A DNA stretch of 20,263 nucleotides from an uncultured Tissierellia bacterium (lineage in GTDB: Bacteria > Bacillota > Clostridia > Tissierellales > Peptoniphilaceae), in the NCBI GenBank assembly GCA_937923265.1, contig CALAJY010000042.1, positions 1-20,263 of the forward strand, given 5' to 3'. The translations under genes and the position numbers were made by a program. Under the pieces are notes generated by a model. It was given only the letters and a program-made list of their open reading frames with translations, was not told the DNA's origin and ran no database searches. Below, one piece after another: positions 1 through 8,361 of the stretch (position 1 is the stretch's first letter; each line of letters begins with the position of its first letter).

Positions 1-398
1 TTTAACGCGCCGGGGTTGAGTAAGTAAACTCCTTGCATGTTCTCCTCGGAATAAATATGCGTGTGGCCGTAGAGAACTACATCACAGGCCTGCTCTTTCG
101 CATAGGAGACAAGCAGTTCCCGGTTGCGATGAACATGAAAAAGGTGGCCATGGGTGAGGAGGAGGCGATGGCCCGCGATGGTTAGAATGCGCTCATCCTC
201 GGTTTCCTGATCAAAGATATCGTTGTTTCCCCGAACTCGAACGATCGGTCGGCCCAACAGGCTCTCCAGATTCCTGGCATCCTGGCTGTAGTCTCCCAGA
301 TGCACAAGGCGGTCCAGGTTCTTCCTCTGCCGAAGGTCGGATACCAGGGGCTCTATTTTTCCATGGGTGTCCGAAGTGACCGCAATCAGCTTAGTCAT
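1..398 (-). CDS. YfcE/YsnB-like metallophosphoesterase, 3' end cut by window edge
   Basis: The first 132 codons of a calcineurin-like phosphoesterase; the C-terminus lies beyond the left edge. The protein starts MTKLIAVTSDTHGK. It shows the metal-binding motif series of the family in order: SDTHG near residue 9, HLGDY near 38, VRGNND near 57, LTHGH near 82 and YGHTH near 111. The family comprises small cytosolic Mn-dependent phosphodiesterases, such as E. coli YfcE and B. subtilis YsnB, whose natural substrate is unsettled. Its ATG lies inside the end of the upstream rdgB gene (8 bp overlap, sequence ATGACTAA), so translation is probably coupled. The same gene pair occurs in B. subtilis as ysnA-ysnB. 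Assignment to the family is firm; the substrate is unknown. Confidence 0.88.
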   Translation of the reverse strand, partial: MTKLIAVTSDTHGKIEPLVSDLRQRKNLDRLVHLGDYSQDARNLESLLGRPIVRVRGNNDIFDQETEDERILTIAGHRLLLTHGHLFHVHRNRELLVSYAKEQACDVVLYGHTHIYSEENMQGVYLLNPGAL

Positions 399-1008
399 TT
401 CCCAAGCTCCTTATCCAGTTCTGATACGCTCTCCCTCGATGGGAAACGCGGTTTTTTTCCTCCGCTGTCGCCTGGGCAAAGCTCTTTTCGAGTTCCTCCG
501 AGAAAAAGAGGGAATCATAGCCAAAGCCGCCTTCCCCCTCCTCCCGGAAGAGAATCCGTCCGTCCACACGGCCGTGAAAAAAGCGAACCCCGGTACCCTG
601 ATCAACCGCCAAAACCGTAGAAAAATGAGCGGTCCGGTTTTCTTCGGGAACGCCCTCCAACTCTCTCAGGAGTTTTTCCCGATTCGCCCGGTCATCATGG
701 GCCCCTGCATAACGCGCCGAATACACCCCGGGAGCCCCATCCAATGCATCCACGAATAGGCCGGTATCGTCCGCCAAAATCCACACGGGATCATGACCCG
801 GTAAGAGATTCTCTTCCTGAATCTTTTGCCGAAGGCCCTCCACCTTCAGTTTGGCATTCTCCTCTAAGGTCGTTCCCGTCTCCTCAATGTCAAAATCCGC
901 CAGACCTAACATCTCTTTCGAAATCACCCGGCCTACAAAATCCTTGGTAAGCGCCGTAAGCTCTTTGAGCTTTCCTTTATTACTTGTGGAAACGACTAAG
1001 CGAATCAT
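391..1008 (-). CDS. rdgB: XTP/dITP diphosphatase (RdgB/HAM1 family)
   Basis: A 205-residue non-canonical purine nucleoside triphosphate pyrophosphatase. The family hydrolyses dITP, XTP and ITP to monophosphates and pyrophosphate, keeping deaminated purines out of DNA and RNA. Visible signatures are the N-terminal STSNKGKLKEL loop (residues 7-17), the central DDTGLFVDALDGAPGVYSAR block around residue 80 with the catalytic acidic residues, and the C-terminal SHRGRA motif near 190. Length is normal for the family. The ATG at 1008 has GAGGAGG a few bases upstream. It lies 18 bp downstream of ligA and overlaps the next phosphoesterase gene by 8 bp. Its position after ligA and pcrA places a nucleotide-pool sanitiser with DNA repair genes. 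Confidence 0.95.
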   Translation of the reverse strand: MIRLVVSTSNKGKLKELTALTKDFVGRVISKEMLGLADFDIEETGTTLEENAKLKVEGLRQKIQEENLLPGHDPVWILADDTGLFVDALDGAPGVYSARYAGAHDDRANREKLLRELEGVPEENRTAHFSTVLAVDQGTGVRFFHGRVDGRILFREEGEGGFGYDSLFFSEELEKSFAQATAEEKNRVSHRGRAYQNWIRSLGND

Positions 1009-1026
1009 CTCTTCCTCCTCGAACGG

Positions 1027-3036
1027 TTATTTTTCTTCCAATTTTGAAAGAAAATCGGCCAGCCGGTCTTCCTCCAAAATTTCAACGCCTAATTCCTGCG
1101 CCTTATCTTTTTTGGATCCCGCTTTCTCTCCCGCAAGAACCAGATCCGTCTCCTTAGAAACAGAGGATTGGGCCTTTCCCCCCAGACTTCGAATCAAATC
1201 CTCCAGCTCTTTTCGCTTATAGCCCTCGATGGTCCCCGTGACAACCAGCTTCTTGCCGGATAAAAATTGTTCCTTGTGAGAGGTCTTCGTTTCCTGCAGG
1301 CGGATTCCCTCCCCCAGAAGCCGGTCCATGGCCTTCGCAATCGTCGGATCATGGAAGAATTCCACAATGTTATGGGCGGTGATCGGTCCCATATCCTCCA
1401 CAGCCTGAAGTTCTTCCTCCTTCGCCTGACGGACGGCATCGAAGGAACCGAAATGGTTCGCCAAATCCCTTGCCGCTTGAGCGCCCACTCCCGGAATTCC
1501 AATGGCAAACAGGAAGGCGGAGAGGTCTGCTTCCTTGGAATCTTCGATAGCTTGCAGCAGTTTCGTCGTCCTCTTCTCCTTGAACCCTTCCAAGTCCTGA
1601 AAATCCTCTTCTGTCAGCTCATACAGATCCGCCATCTCCCGCACGTCCTGCTCCATGAGCTTGGCCAGGGTTTTCTCGGACAAGCCGTCAATGTTCATGG
1701 CATCCCGGGAAGCGTAGTGGGTGAGTCGCGCGAGCAGCTGCGGCTGGCAGGAAAAGGAATTGGGGCAGAAGAGATGAGCCCCGTTTTCCACGAGTTCCGT
1801 TCCACAGGCGGGACAATGGGTCGGCTTCTCAATCTCCCGGGTTTCCAAGTCCGGATCGTCGATTGTACCCAGGATCTCGGGAATCACCTCATTGGACCGC
1901 CGGACCAAAATCCGGGCCCCCAGGCGGACCTGCTTGCGGCAGATATCGTCATAATTATTTAAGGTGGCCCGAGAGACGGTTGCTCCGGCGATTTCCACGG
2001 GATCAAAGGAGGCGGTCGGTGTGATCTTTCCCGTTCGTCCCACCTGCCAGCGTACCTGGCGTAAAATCGTTGTGACTTCCTCCGCTTCAAATTTATAAGC
2101 GAGGGCCCAGCGAGGGAATTTTGCCGTGTTCCCCAGGACCTCACGGGTTCGTAAATCATTGATTTTAATCACCACCCCATCGGTGAGAACATCAATGTGA
2201 TGGCGCAGGTCTTCCACCTCATCCAGGACCTGCAGGATCTCCTCCAGGGTATGACACTTCTTCAAAAATGGGTGTACTTGGAAACCCTGGTCCCGCAGAA
2301 AGTCCAACATCTCCTCCTCGCTGTGGAAGAGGTCCTCCTCATAGTGACCCACATTGTAGAAAAAGCAGTCCAGATGGCGGGAAGCCGTGACCTTGGGATC
2401 CAAGTTGCGGATCGCCCCCGCCGCCGCATTTCTCGCATTCTTCAGAAGCACCTCCGCCGTCTCATTGTATTTCTCCAGGGTGGACAGGGGCATGACCCCC
2501 TCCCCTTGAACCTCCAGGGTCCCCGGATAGGAAATCTTTCGAGGAATGGTCCGAATGGTTTTGATCTGCGGAGTGACCTCTTCCCCAACCTGACCATTGC
2601 CCCGTGTGGCTCCCAGGATCAGCTTGCCCGACCGATAGGTGACATTGATGGTCAGTCCATCAAACTTAAGCTCCATCATGTACTCCGCCTTGGGAAGGGG
2701 CCGGTCCGGATGGGTCCGGTTGTAGTCGGCAATGAGCCGATTTGTCCTCTCCACCCAGGCCTGCACCTCCTCTTTGGACCGGCTCTTTCCCAAGGAAAAG
2801 AGGGGACTCAAGTGGGTGTGCTTTTGGAATTCCGTGAGCACTTCCCCGCCCACCTCCTGCGTGGGAGAATCGGGCCGGATCCGACCGCTTTTCTTCTCCA
2901 GCTCCAGCAACTCATCGTAAAGTGCATCATATTCCTTATCGGAAACCAGGGGCTGATCCAAGGTGTAGTACGCTCGGTTCAATTCCCGGATCCTGTGAAT
3001 CAATTGCTCCATGCGCTCATCCATCGACTTGTCCAT
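1027..3036 (-). CDS. ligA: NAD-dependent DNA ligase LigA
   Basis: A 669-residue ligase that seals nicks in replication and repair using NAD+. Domains in order: Ia NAD-binding (about 1-65, ending DSPTQEVGG), adenylation domain with the nucleotide-accepting lysine in LKFDG (K124) and TRGNGQVGEE (144-153), OB fold with QVGRTGKITP (331-340), a four-cysteine zinc finger (C408, C411, C424, C430), helix-hairpin-helix repeats with IGIPGVG (512-518), and a C-terminal BRCT domain (about 591-666). The chosen ATG has AGGAGAGG just upstream. Several near-invariant positions differ from textbook LigA: SLGKSRS for the usual SL-N-AF, TRGN for TRGD, ATLNN for ATLHN, and RSNEVIP for RAGDVIP. It follows pcrA by 48 bp without a terminator. 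All catalytic parts are present, so I expect an active enzyme. Confidence 0.96.
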   Translation of the reverse strand: MDKSMDERMEQLIHRIRELNRAYYTLDQPLVSDKEYDALYDELLELEKKSGRIRPDSPTQEVGGEVLTEFQKHTHLSPLFSLGKSRSKEEVQAWVERTNRLIADYNRTHPDRPLPKAEYMMELKFDGLTINVTYRSGKLILGATRGNGQVGEEVTPQIKTIRTIPRKISYPGTLEVQGEGVMPLSTLEKYNETAEVLLKNARNAAAGAIRNLDPKVTASRHLDCFFYNVGHYEEDLFHSEEEMLDFLRDQGFQVHPFLKKCHTLEEILQVLDEVEDLRHHIDVLTDGVVIKINDLRTREVLGNTAKFPRWALAYKFEAEEVTTILRQVRWQVGRTGKITPTASFDPVEIAGATVSRATLNNYDDICRKQVRLGARILVRRSNEVIPEILGTIDDPDLETREIEKPTHCPACGTELVENGAHLFCPNSFSCQPQLLARLTHYASRDAMNIDGLSEKTLAKLMEQDVREMADLYELTEEDFQDLEGFKEKRTTKLLQAIEDSKEADLSAFLFAIGIPGVGAQAARDLANHFGSFDAVRQAKEEELQAVEDMGPITAHNIVEFFHDPTIAKAMDRLLGEGIRLQETKTSHKEQFLSGKKLVVTGTIEGYKRKELEDLIRSLGGKAQSSVSKETDLVLAGEKAGSKKDKAQELGVEILEEDRLADFLSKLEEK

Positions 3037-3084
3037 GATCCTCTCCTACTCTTCCAGGTCTCCGTTTTCCGCAAGCTTACTTCA

Positions 3085-5340
3085 TTACTTCAGTTTGGTC
3101 AGGGGGGCCAGGGCTGCATTCAACCGCTTCAGCCCCTTCTTATCAAAGGCAACGGTTAATTCATCCCCCTCGGGATGGGCCGTCACCGCCACAATGGTCC
3201 CCGGCCCGAATTTTTTATGCTTGACCTTGTCTCCCACGCGATAGGGCGTCTTCTTTCCCTCTTCGATCCGTTTCTTCTTCTCCTGGATCATCCGCTTAAA
3301 TTCATTGCGCTGGCGATCGTAGCGTTGGCGGAGGGCGGGATCGGACATGCCCTTCCGATACACCGGCTCCTTCTGCCGATAGAGGGTCGATTCGCTTTCC
3401 TGCCACCGTTCCCCGGTATCATCCCGGCTCTTTTCAATGGTGGATCCCAGCTCTTCAATGAAACGGGAAGGGAGCTGAGGCATGGTCCGTCCGTAAAGCA
3501 TGCGGTTCTCCGCCCGGGTCAGGTAGAGTTTCTTCTCCGCCCGGGTCATGGCCACATACATCAGCCGGCGCTCCTCTTCCAGATTTCCCTCATCCATCGT
3601 CATGCGGCTGGGAAAGAGCCCTTCTTCCAGTCCGCCCAAAAAGACAATGGGAAATTCCAACCCCTTGGCGGAATGGATGGTCATCAAGCGAACGCCATCT
3701 TCCTCCTGTTTGGTCTTATCCAAGTCCGACATGAGCGATAAGTCCTCCAGGTAATCCACCAAGCCGGCTTCCGGATTATCCTCCTGGAATTGGGCAAGGG
3801 CATCCAAAAAGGACCGGATGTTTTCCATTCGACTCTGGTCTTCCACCGCATGGGAGGTTTCCAGCATCTCTCGATAGCCGCTTGCCTCATAGACTTCCTC
3901 TCCCAGATCGGTGAGAGGCTTTGACAAATACGACTGCAGATGGTGGAAGAGCTCGGTAAAGGGGCCCAATTTCTTCCGCTGGGCATTCGTTAATTGGTGA
4001 AGGACCTCCTCTTCTTCCAGCCCATCCATCAGGGAAAGGCCAAAATCCGCGCAAATCCTTTGCAAATCGGTGAGTGTCGCCTGGCCGATCCCGCGCTTGG
4101 GCTGGTTGATGATGCGAAGAAAGGCCACATCATCGGTGGGATTGACCAATAAATTAAGGTAAGCAACCAGGTCTTTGATCTCGGCCCGATCATAGAACTT
4201 CAATCCCCCCACAATCTTATAGGGGATTCCCTCCCGAAGCAGTGCCTCTTCGTAGGAGCGAGACTGCGCATTGGTCCGATAGAGGACCGCCATGTCCCCG
4301 TACGAGCTACCTTGGGCCTGTTCCTCTTCCATCCAGGCGACCACCTGCATCGCTTCCTCACGGTCCCCCGAAAAGCTGTGAAAGGAAACGGGAGATCCTG
4401 TTTCATTCTCCGTCCAGAGGTTCTTATCCTTCCGCTCCTGGTTGTGATGAATCAGCTCATTGGCGGCGTTCAGGATGTTCTTCGTGGACCGGTAGTTCTG
4501 TTCCAACAGAAGGGTTTTTGCCCCCGAAAAATCCTGCTCAAAGTTCAAAATATTCTTAATCTCTGCTCCTCGCCAGCCATAGATGGATTGATCCGCATCG
4601 CCCACCACACAGATTCGGGCATCCCTGCCCGTAAGTGCCAGAATCAGGCGGTATTGTGCCTCATTCGTGTCCTGGTATTCATCCACAAAGATGGCCTGAA
4701 ATTGCTTACGATAGCGGTCCCGAATCTCGGGAAAAGATCGAAAGAGCTCCAGGGTCTTGCCGATGAGGTCATCAAAATCCAGGGAGTTGTTCTTTTTCTT
4801 TTCCCGTTCATAACGCTTGAAACAGCGAACAATAAAGGGGTCCAGCCCAAACTGTGCCTGTTTCTCGGCCTCTTCCCAATCCAATCCCTGATTCTTAAAG
4901 GAGGAAATCTTATTCAACACGGCAGAAGGACTCATCCCCTCCGGCTGACCACCGACATCCTTCATGACATGCTTCATCAGGGTTTTCTGGTCCTGACTGT
5001 CATAGATGGTGAAGCGAGAGGTGTAGCCCAGTCGATCAATGTCTCTGCGCAAAAGACGGGCACAGATGGAATGGAAGGTTCCGATCCATAGTCCATCCAC
5101 CGGTCGCGCTAAGAGTCGACTTACCCGCTCCTTCATCTCCCCTGCCGCCTTGTTGGTAAAGGTAAAAGCCAACACGGAGGAGGGGGCCAGCCCCTCTTCC
5201 AGAATTCGATAGGCAATCTTTGAGGTTAATACCTTGGTCTTTCCGCTTCCGGCGCCCGCCAGAATCAAGAGGGCGCGGTCGGAAGAGAGAACGGCCTGCT
5301 TCTGCACCGGGTTCAAAGTTGTTAAATCAAGTTGTTTCAC
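3085..5340 (-). CDS. pcrA: ATP-dependent DNA helicase PcrA/UvrD, GTG start
   Basis: A 751-residue superfamily 1A 3'-5' helicase used in repair, rolling-circle replication and removal of stalled RNA polymerase. Motifs appear in order: Walker A GAGSGKT (29-35), Ia FTFTNKAAGEM (59-69), TFHS (88-91), Walker B DEYQD (220-224), motif III GDADQSIYGWRGA (247-259), motif IV QNYRST (281-286), motif V TIHSAKGLEF (554-563), motif VI RRLMYVAMTRA (591-601). The last 50 residues (YRVGDKVKHKKFGPGTI onward) are the Tudor-like domain that contacts RNA polymerase in PcrA. Translation starts at GTG (5338-5340), whose first base pair is shared with the stop codon of the PHP gene (TAGTG), so coupling to that gene is likely. 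The ligA gene follows; pcrA-ligA pairing is common in Bacillota. Confidence 0.97.
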   Translation of the reverse strand: MKQLDLTTLNPVQKQAVLSSDRALLILAGAGSGKTKVLTSKIAYRILEEGLAPSSVLAFTFTNKAAGEMKERVSRLLARPVDGLWIGTFHSICARLLRRDIDRLGYTSRFTIYDSQDQKTLMKHVMKDVGGQPEGMSPSAVLNKISSFKNQGLDWEEAEKQAQFGLDPFIVRCFKRYEREKKKNNSLDFDDLIGKTLELFRSFPEIRDRYRKQFQAIFVDEYQDTNEAQYRLILALTGRDARICVVGDADQSIYGWRGAEIKNILNFEQDFSGAKTLLLEQNYRSTKNILNAANELIHHNQERKDKNLWTENETGSPVSFHSFSGDREEAMQVVAWMEEEQAQGSSYGDMAVLYRTNAQSRSYEEALLREGIPYKIVGGLKFYDRAEIKDLVAYLNLLVNPTDDVAFLRIINQPKRGIGQATLTDLQRICADFGLSLMDGLEEEEVLHQLTNAQRKKLGPFTELFHHLQSYLSKPLTDLGEEVYEASGYREMLETSHAVEDQSRMENIRSFLDALAQFQEDNPEAGLVDYLEDLSLMSDLDKTKQEEDGVRLMTIHSAKGLEFPIVFLGGLEEGLFPSRMTMDEGNLEEERRLMYVAMTRAEKKLYLTRAENRMLYGRTMPQLPSRFIEELGSTIEKSRDDTGERWQESESTLYRQKEPVYRKGMSDPALRQRYDRQRNEFKRMIQEKKKRIEEGKKTPYRVGDKVKHKKFGPGTIVAVTAHPEGDELTVAFDKKGLKRLNAALAPLTKLK

Positions 5341-6065
5341 TATAGTTCCCGTCCCATCAACGCTTCCAGCTTCTCCCAGGAGCTATTGACCAAAAGCCGC
5401 TCCGGAAAATCAATCATCGAGAGTAAATCGTCTGCCAGACCAAAGTCTCCCACCAAAGTCGACATGTGGGCATCGGAATCCACAATCACGGGAATCTCCT
5501 CCCGTTTGCAGATCTCCAGATAAAGTTTCATGTTCTCCAGGGAGTTCTTTCGATAGCTGTGGCCTTGCAGGGAGGCACAGTTCACTTCCACCGCCACATG
5601 GTTTCTCTTACAGGCCGCCATAACCTCTTCATAATCCAGAGCAAATTGTCCATCGTCCGGATGACCCAAGATCGTGATGTCCGGGTACCGGTCCAAGGCC
5701 CGAACGATCGCCCGGGTGTACTCCCCGTCCCTGCCGGACTTCCGGTAGCAGTTGGAATGCAGGCTCATGATTCGGTAATCCGTGCAAGCAAAGAGGTCCT
5801 CTTCCAGGACGTGTCCCTCTTCATCGCCCAAATTCAATTCCACCCCCCGGAGAAGGCGGACGCCTTCCAGATAGTCCGGAAGGATTGCCAGATTCATCCA
5901 AAAGGGTTTCTCCGTGGTCTGTTTCATTCCATAGCCATGGTCGGAACTTCCCAAAATCTGCAAGCCGTGTTTCTTTGCCTCTCTCGCGTTCTCCGTCATC
6001 GTGGAATAGGCGTGAACGCTCGCAAGCGTATGGGTGTGTAAATCCATAAGATAGTGATACTTCAT
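5340..6065 (-). CDS. PHP-domain phosphoesterase, YcdX type
   Basis: A 241-residue protein with a complete polymerase-and-histidinol-phosphatase (PHP) metal centre: DLHTHT (8-13), SSDHG (40-44), the GVELN segment near 74, SLHSNCY near 101, GHPDD near 134 and a final DSDAH near 197. It most resembles stand-alone YcdX-like trinuclear-zinc phosphoesterases rather than HisK or the polymerase-associated PHP domain; this sub-family call is by recalled motif pattern. The true substrate is unknown. The ATG at 6065 is preceded by AGGAGG. The gene lies 28 bp downstream of tsaD and its stop codon overlaps the GTG of pcrA. No his genes are nearby, which argues against a histidinol-phosphatase role. Confidence 0.88.
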   Translation of the reverse strand: MKYHYLMDLHTHTLASVHAYSTMTENAREAKKHGLQILGSSDHGYGMKQTTEKPFWMNLAILPDYLEGVRLLRGVELNLGDEEGHVLEEDLFACTDYRIMSLHSNCYRKSGRDGEYTRAIVRALDRYPDITILGHPDDGQFALDYEEVMAACKRNHVAVEVNCASLQGHSYRKNSLENMKLYLEICKREEIPVIVDSDAHMSTLVGDFGLADDLLSMIDFPERLLVNSSWEKLEALMGREL

Positions 6066-6093
6066 CGTCTCCTCCTTCCTGCTTTCTGAAAGC

Positions 6094-7101
6094 TCATGCC
6101 AGGCCTAAATCGGGGTCGGCACGAAAGTCCAGGCTGTCCGCTCCCCGTTCCTGAAAGTGATAATAGCCCGCACAGCCGATCATCGCCGCATTATCCGTGC
6201 AGAGTTTTAAGGGAGGAACGCAAAAGCGGACCTTTAAGGATCGACAGCCTGCCTCCAGTCGCTCCCGCAGGGGGCCATTCGCCGCAACCCCTCCCGAAAG
6301 ACAGAAGGTCTTTAATCCACTTTCCCGAAGAAGAGCCAGGCTCTTCTCGACAAGGACATCCACCACTGCCTCTTGAAAGGAGGCGGCAATGTCCGAAACG
6401 GGAATCTCCTGTCCCTTTTGCTCCAGCTGGTGGACCTGGTTGATGACCGCGGTCTTTAAGCCGCTAAAGCTAAAATCGTAGCCATCCTTTTCATCCCGCA
6501 TGGCACGGGGAAACGCATAGGCATCGCTTCTTCCCTTTTCCGCCGCCTCTTGAATGCGGGGCCCTCCCGGGTAACCCAGTCCCAGACAGCGACTGACCTT
6601 ATCGAAGCTCTCTCCCGCCGCATCGTCCCTCGTCGCTCCCAAAACACGATAGTGACTGTAGTCATCAACCCGGCAAAGGTAGGTGTGGCCCCCGGAAACG
6701 ACCAGCGTGATAAAAGGGGGTTCCAGGTCCGGATAAGCGAGATAATTCGCACAGATATGCCCCTCCATGTGATTGACGCCGACGATGGGAATGTCCCGAA
6801 TGAAGCTGATGGCCTTGGCAGCGGAAATTCCGACCAGGAGTGCTCCCACCAAACCCGGCCCCCGGGTCACAGAGACGAGATCAATCTTCTCCGGCCCGAT
6901 GCCACTCTCGGCAAAGGCCAGGGAGAGAATGTGATTGATGGCTTCCAGATGTTTTCGAGAAGCAATCTCCGGAACCACCCCGCCGAATTTTTGGTGGACG
7001 GGAATCTGGGTGGAGATTAAATTACAGAGAATCTCCCGGCTCCCTTCCAGGATCGCAACACTCGTTTCATCACAAGAAGATTCTATGGCTAGGTTATACA
7101 T
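6094..7101 (-). CDS. tsaD: tRNA N6-adenosine threonylcarbamoyltransferase TsaD
   Basis: A 335-residue Kae1/Qri7/YgjD-family ASKHA protein. With TsaB and TsaE it transfers the threonylcarbamoyl group from threonylcarbamoyl-AMP to A37 of ANN-decoding tRNAs (t6A). The metal-binding HMEGH sequence is at residues 111-115. Nucleotide-binding segments include VVSGGHT (134-140), DDAAGESFDK (159-168), SFSGLKTAV in the middle of the protein, and LSGGVAANG near 270. The length is normal. The ATG at 7101 overlaps the 3' end of rimI by 8 bp, and a GGAGG lies inside the rimI coding end. All three ATP-dependent transfer-complex subunits are encoded here; the TsaC/Sua5 enzyme that makes the activated intermediate is not in the window. 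Confidence 0.97.
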   Translation of the reverse strand: MYNLAIESSCDETSVAILEGSREILCNLISTQIPVHQKFGGVVPEIASRKHLEAINHILSLAFAESGIGPEKIDLVSVTRGPGLVGALLVGISAAKAISFIRDIPIVGVNHMEGHICANYLAYPDLEPPFITLVVSGGHTYLCRVDDYSHYRVLGATRDDAAGESFDKVSRCLGLGYPGGPRIQEAAEKGRSDAYAFPRAMRDEKDGYDFSFSGLKTAVINQVHQLEQKGQEIPVSDIAASFQEAVVDVLVEKSLALLRESGLKTFCLSGGVAANGPLRERLEAGCRSLKVRFCVPPLKLCTDNAAMIGCAGYYHFQERGADSLDFRADPDLGLA

Positions 7102-7573
7102 GATCCTGCCCTCCTGTTCCCTTTACCGGCCGCATCATTGAATAGGCATCGGCCTGCTCCTTCACATAGTAATGGCGAATCCGCCGCAAAATATGGAAGC
7201 CCTCTTCTTCATAGAGCGTGAGGGCGGGCCGGTTCTTGGTGCTCACTTCCAAAAAGAGCTTCTCCGATTCGCATTCTCGCGCCCGTTGATAAAAATGATC
7301 CAGCATCCTTCTTCCGAAACCTTGCTTTCGAAAGGAGGATGCCACCGCAATGTTATTCAAACTGGATTCTCCCGCCACATGCCAACAGACGTAGTAGCCG
7401 ACCAATCGGCCCCCCTTCTCCATCACATAGGCCTCGGTTCGTGGATTGTCCTGGATGGAGGAAAGAAAAGAGGCTCTCCCCCAGGGATCCGGAAAGATCT
7501 CCTGTTCCAGCTGACAGACCGCATCCAAATCCCCCGGGTTCATGGGTCGAATCTCCACTTCACTCTCTTTCAT
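7094..7573 (-). CDS. rimI: ribosomal protein alanine N-acetyltransferase RimI-like
   Basis: A 159-residue GNAT acetyltransferase. The opening IRPMNPGDLDAVCQLEQ and the acetyl-CoA pyrophosphate loop FRKQGFGRRML (near residue 83) are typical. NRPALTLYEEEGF followed by RIRHYYVKEQADAYSM matches the C-terminal signature of RimI. In E. coli RimI acetylates the N-terminus of ribosomal protein S18. The start codon overlaps the tsaB stop (ATGA) and GGGAGG precedes it at good spacing. The location between tsaB and tsaD is a recurrent bacterial arrangement and supports the RimI name over other GNAT families. Whether S18 is the real target in this organism cannot be read from sequence. Confidence 0.92.
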   Translation of the reverse strand: MKESEVEIRPMNPGDLDAVCQLEQEIFPDPWGRASFLSSIQDNPRTEAYVMEKGGRLVGYYVCWHVAGESSLNNIAVASSFRKQGFGRRMLDHFYQRARECESEKLFLEVSTKNRPALTLYEEEGFHILRRIRHYYVKEQADAYSMMRPVKGTGGQDHV

Positions 7574-8361
7574 GTCCGACCTCCCCGAAAGTCCATTTCT
7601 GCCTGTGACTTCCGCAGATAATTCGGACGAAGGTCCAGAGGATCATCCCCTTTTCCACGCAGGGCTCTCTGTCCGGCGAGAAACGCACAGCCCAAAACCG
7701 CAGAATGCTCCGCTTCCTCCGATGTCACCCGGGAAAAGAAATCCGTCCGCTCCTTCAATGCGGGATGTTTGGAGAGGGCAGAGCCCACCCAACGCAACTT
7801 GGGAAGGGCGAATTTTTCTTGCAGGCCCTCCAACTCCTTTTGAAAATCCTCTTCATAGCGAAGGCTTTCCGGCAAGAGCTCTTGCCATTCCTCTTCCCGA
7901 AGAATTCCGGCACTCGCAAAGATGCGATTGGAGCGGGCATCGAGCAGGGGCACCTGAAGAACCTCCGGTCCCATTTCCGCCTCGGCAAGGTGCAGTCTGC
8001 CCCCCTCCTCGACCTCCAGCAGGGAGCCGTACAGGAGACTCTGCAGGGTCGATATGCCGAAAAGGGACCTCTTCGTGAATTGGGCCATGGTCTTCGCAAT
8101 CGTGATGCCAATCCGTAGGCCCGTAAAGGAACCGGGACCGATGCAGCAGGCAAAGCCGTCAATCTCCTGCTTTTTGATCCCCGTCTTCGCCAACAGCTTT
8201 TCCACAAGGCGGAACACTTCTTCCGCATGGGATCGTTCCTGGGCTTCTTCCACCAGACCCTCCAGGCGACCCGAAAGGGCCCCCGGGGCATCCGGAGAAT
8301 CCAGTCGGTAAAGGCAAACTCCGGTTACCTTCGTGGACGTGTCCAAGGCTAATAGTCTCAT
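7570..8361 (-). CDS. tsaB: tRNA t6A biosynthesis protein TsaB
   Basis: A 263-residue ASKHA-fold partner of TsaD. The start MRLLALDTSTKVTGVCLY and the block GPGSFTGLRIGITIAKTMA are hallmark TsaB segments; the C-terminal half is less conserved, as usual. An open frame extends 48 codons further upstream to 8505, but that part is antisense-like, overlaps tsaE and lacks family similarity. The ATG at 8361 instead overlaps the tsaE stop by 4 bp (ATGA) and has GGGAGG about 10 bases upstream. TsaB has no known catalytic activity; it holds TsaD in an active dimer and bridges to TsaE. Its neighbours tsaE, rimI and tsaD confirm the assignment. Confidence 0.94.
   Translation of the reverse strand: MRLLALDTSTKVTGVCLYRLDSPDAPGALSGRLEGLVEEAQERSHAEEVFRLVEKLLAKTGIKKQEIDGFACCIGPGSFTGLRIGITIAKTMAQFTKRSLFGISTLQSLLYGSLLEVEEGGRLHLAEAEMGPEVLQVPLLDARSNRIFASAGILREEEWQELLPESLRYEEDFQKELEGLQEKFALPKLRWVGSALSKHPALKERTDFFSRVTSEEAEHSAVLGCAFLAGQRALRGKGDDPLDLRPNYLRKSQAEMDFRGGRT

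Noticed and set aside
2197..3159. A 320-codon plus-strand frame opposite ligA
   Set aside because: It mirrors ligA codons, crosses the ligA start region and resembles no protein family. LigA motifs on the other strand are decisive.
4312..5091. A 259-codon plus-strand frame opposite pcrA
   Set aside because: It is antisense to the helicase motifs of pcrA and has no recognisable domain or good ribosome binding site.
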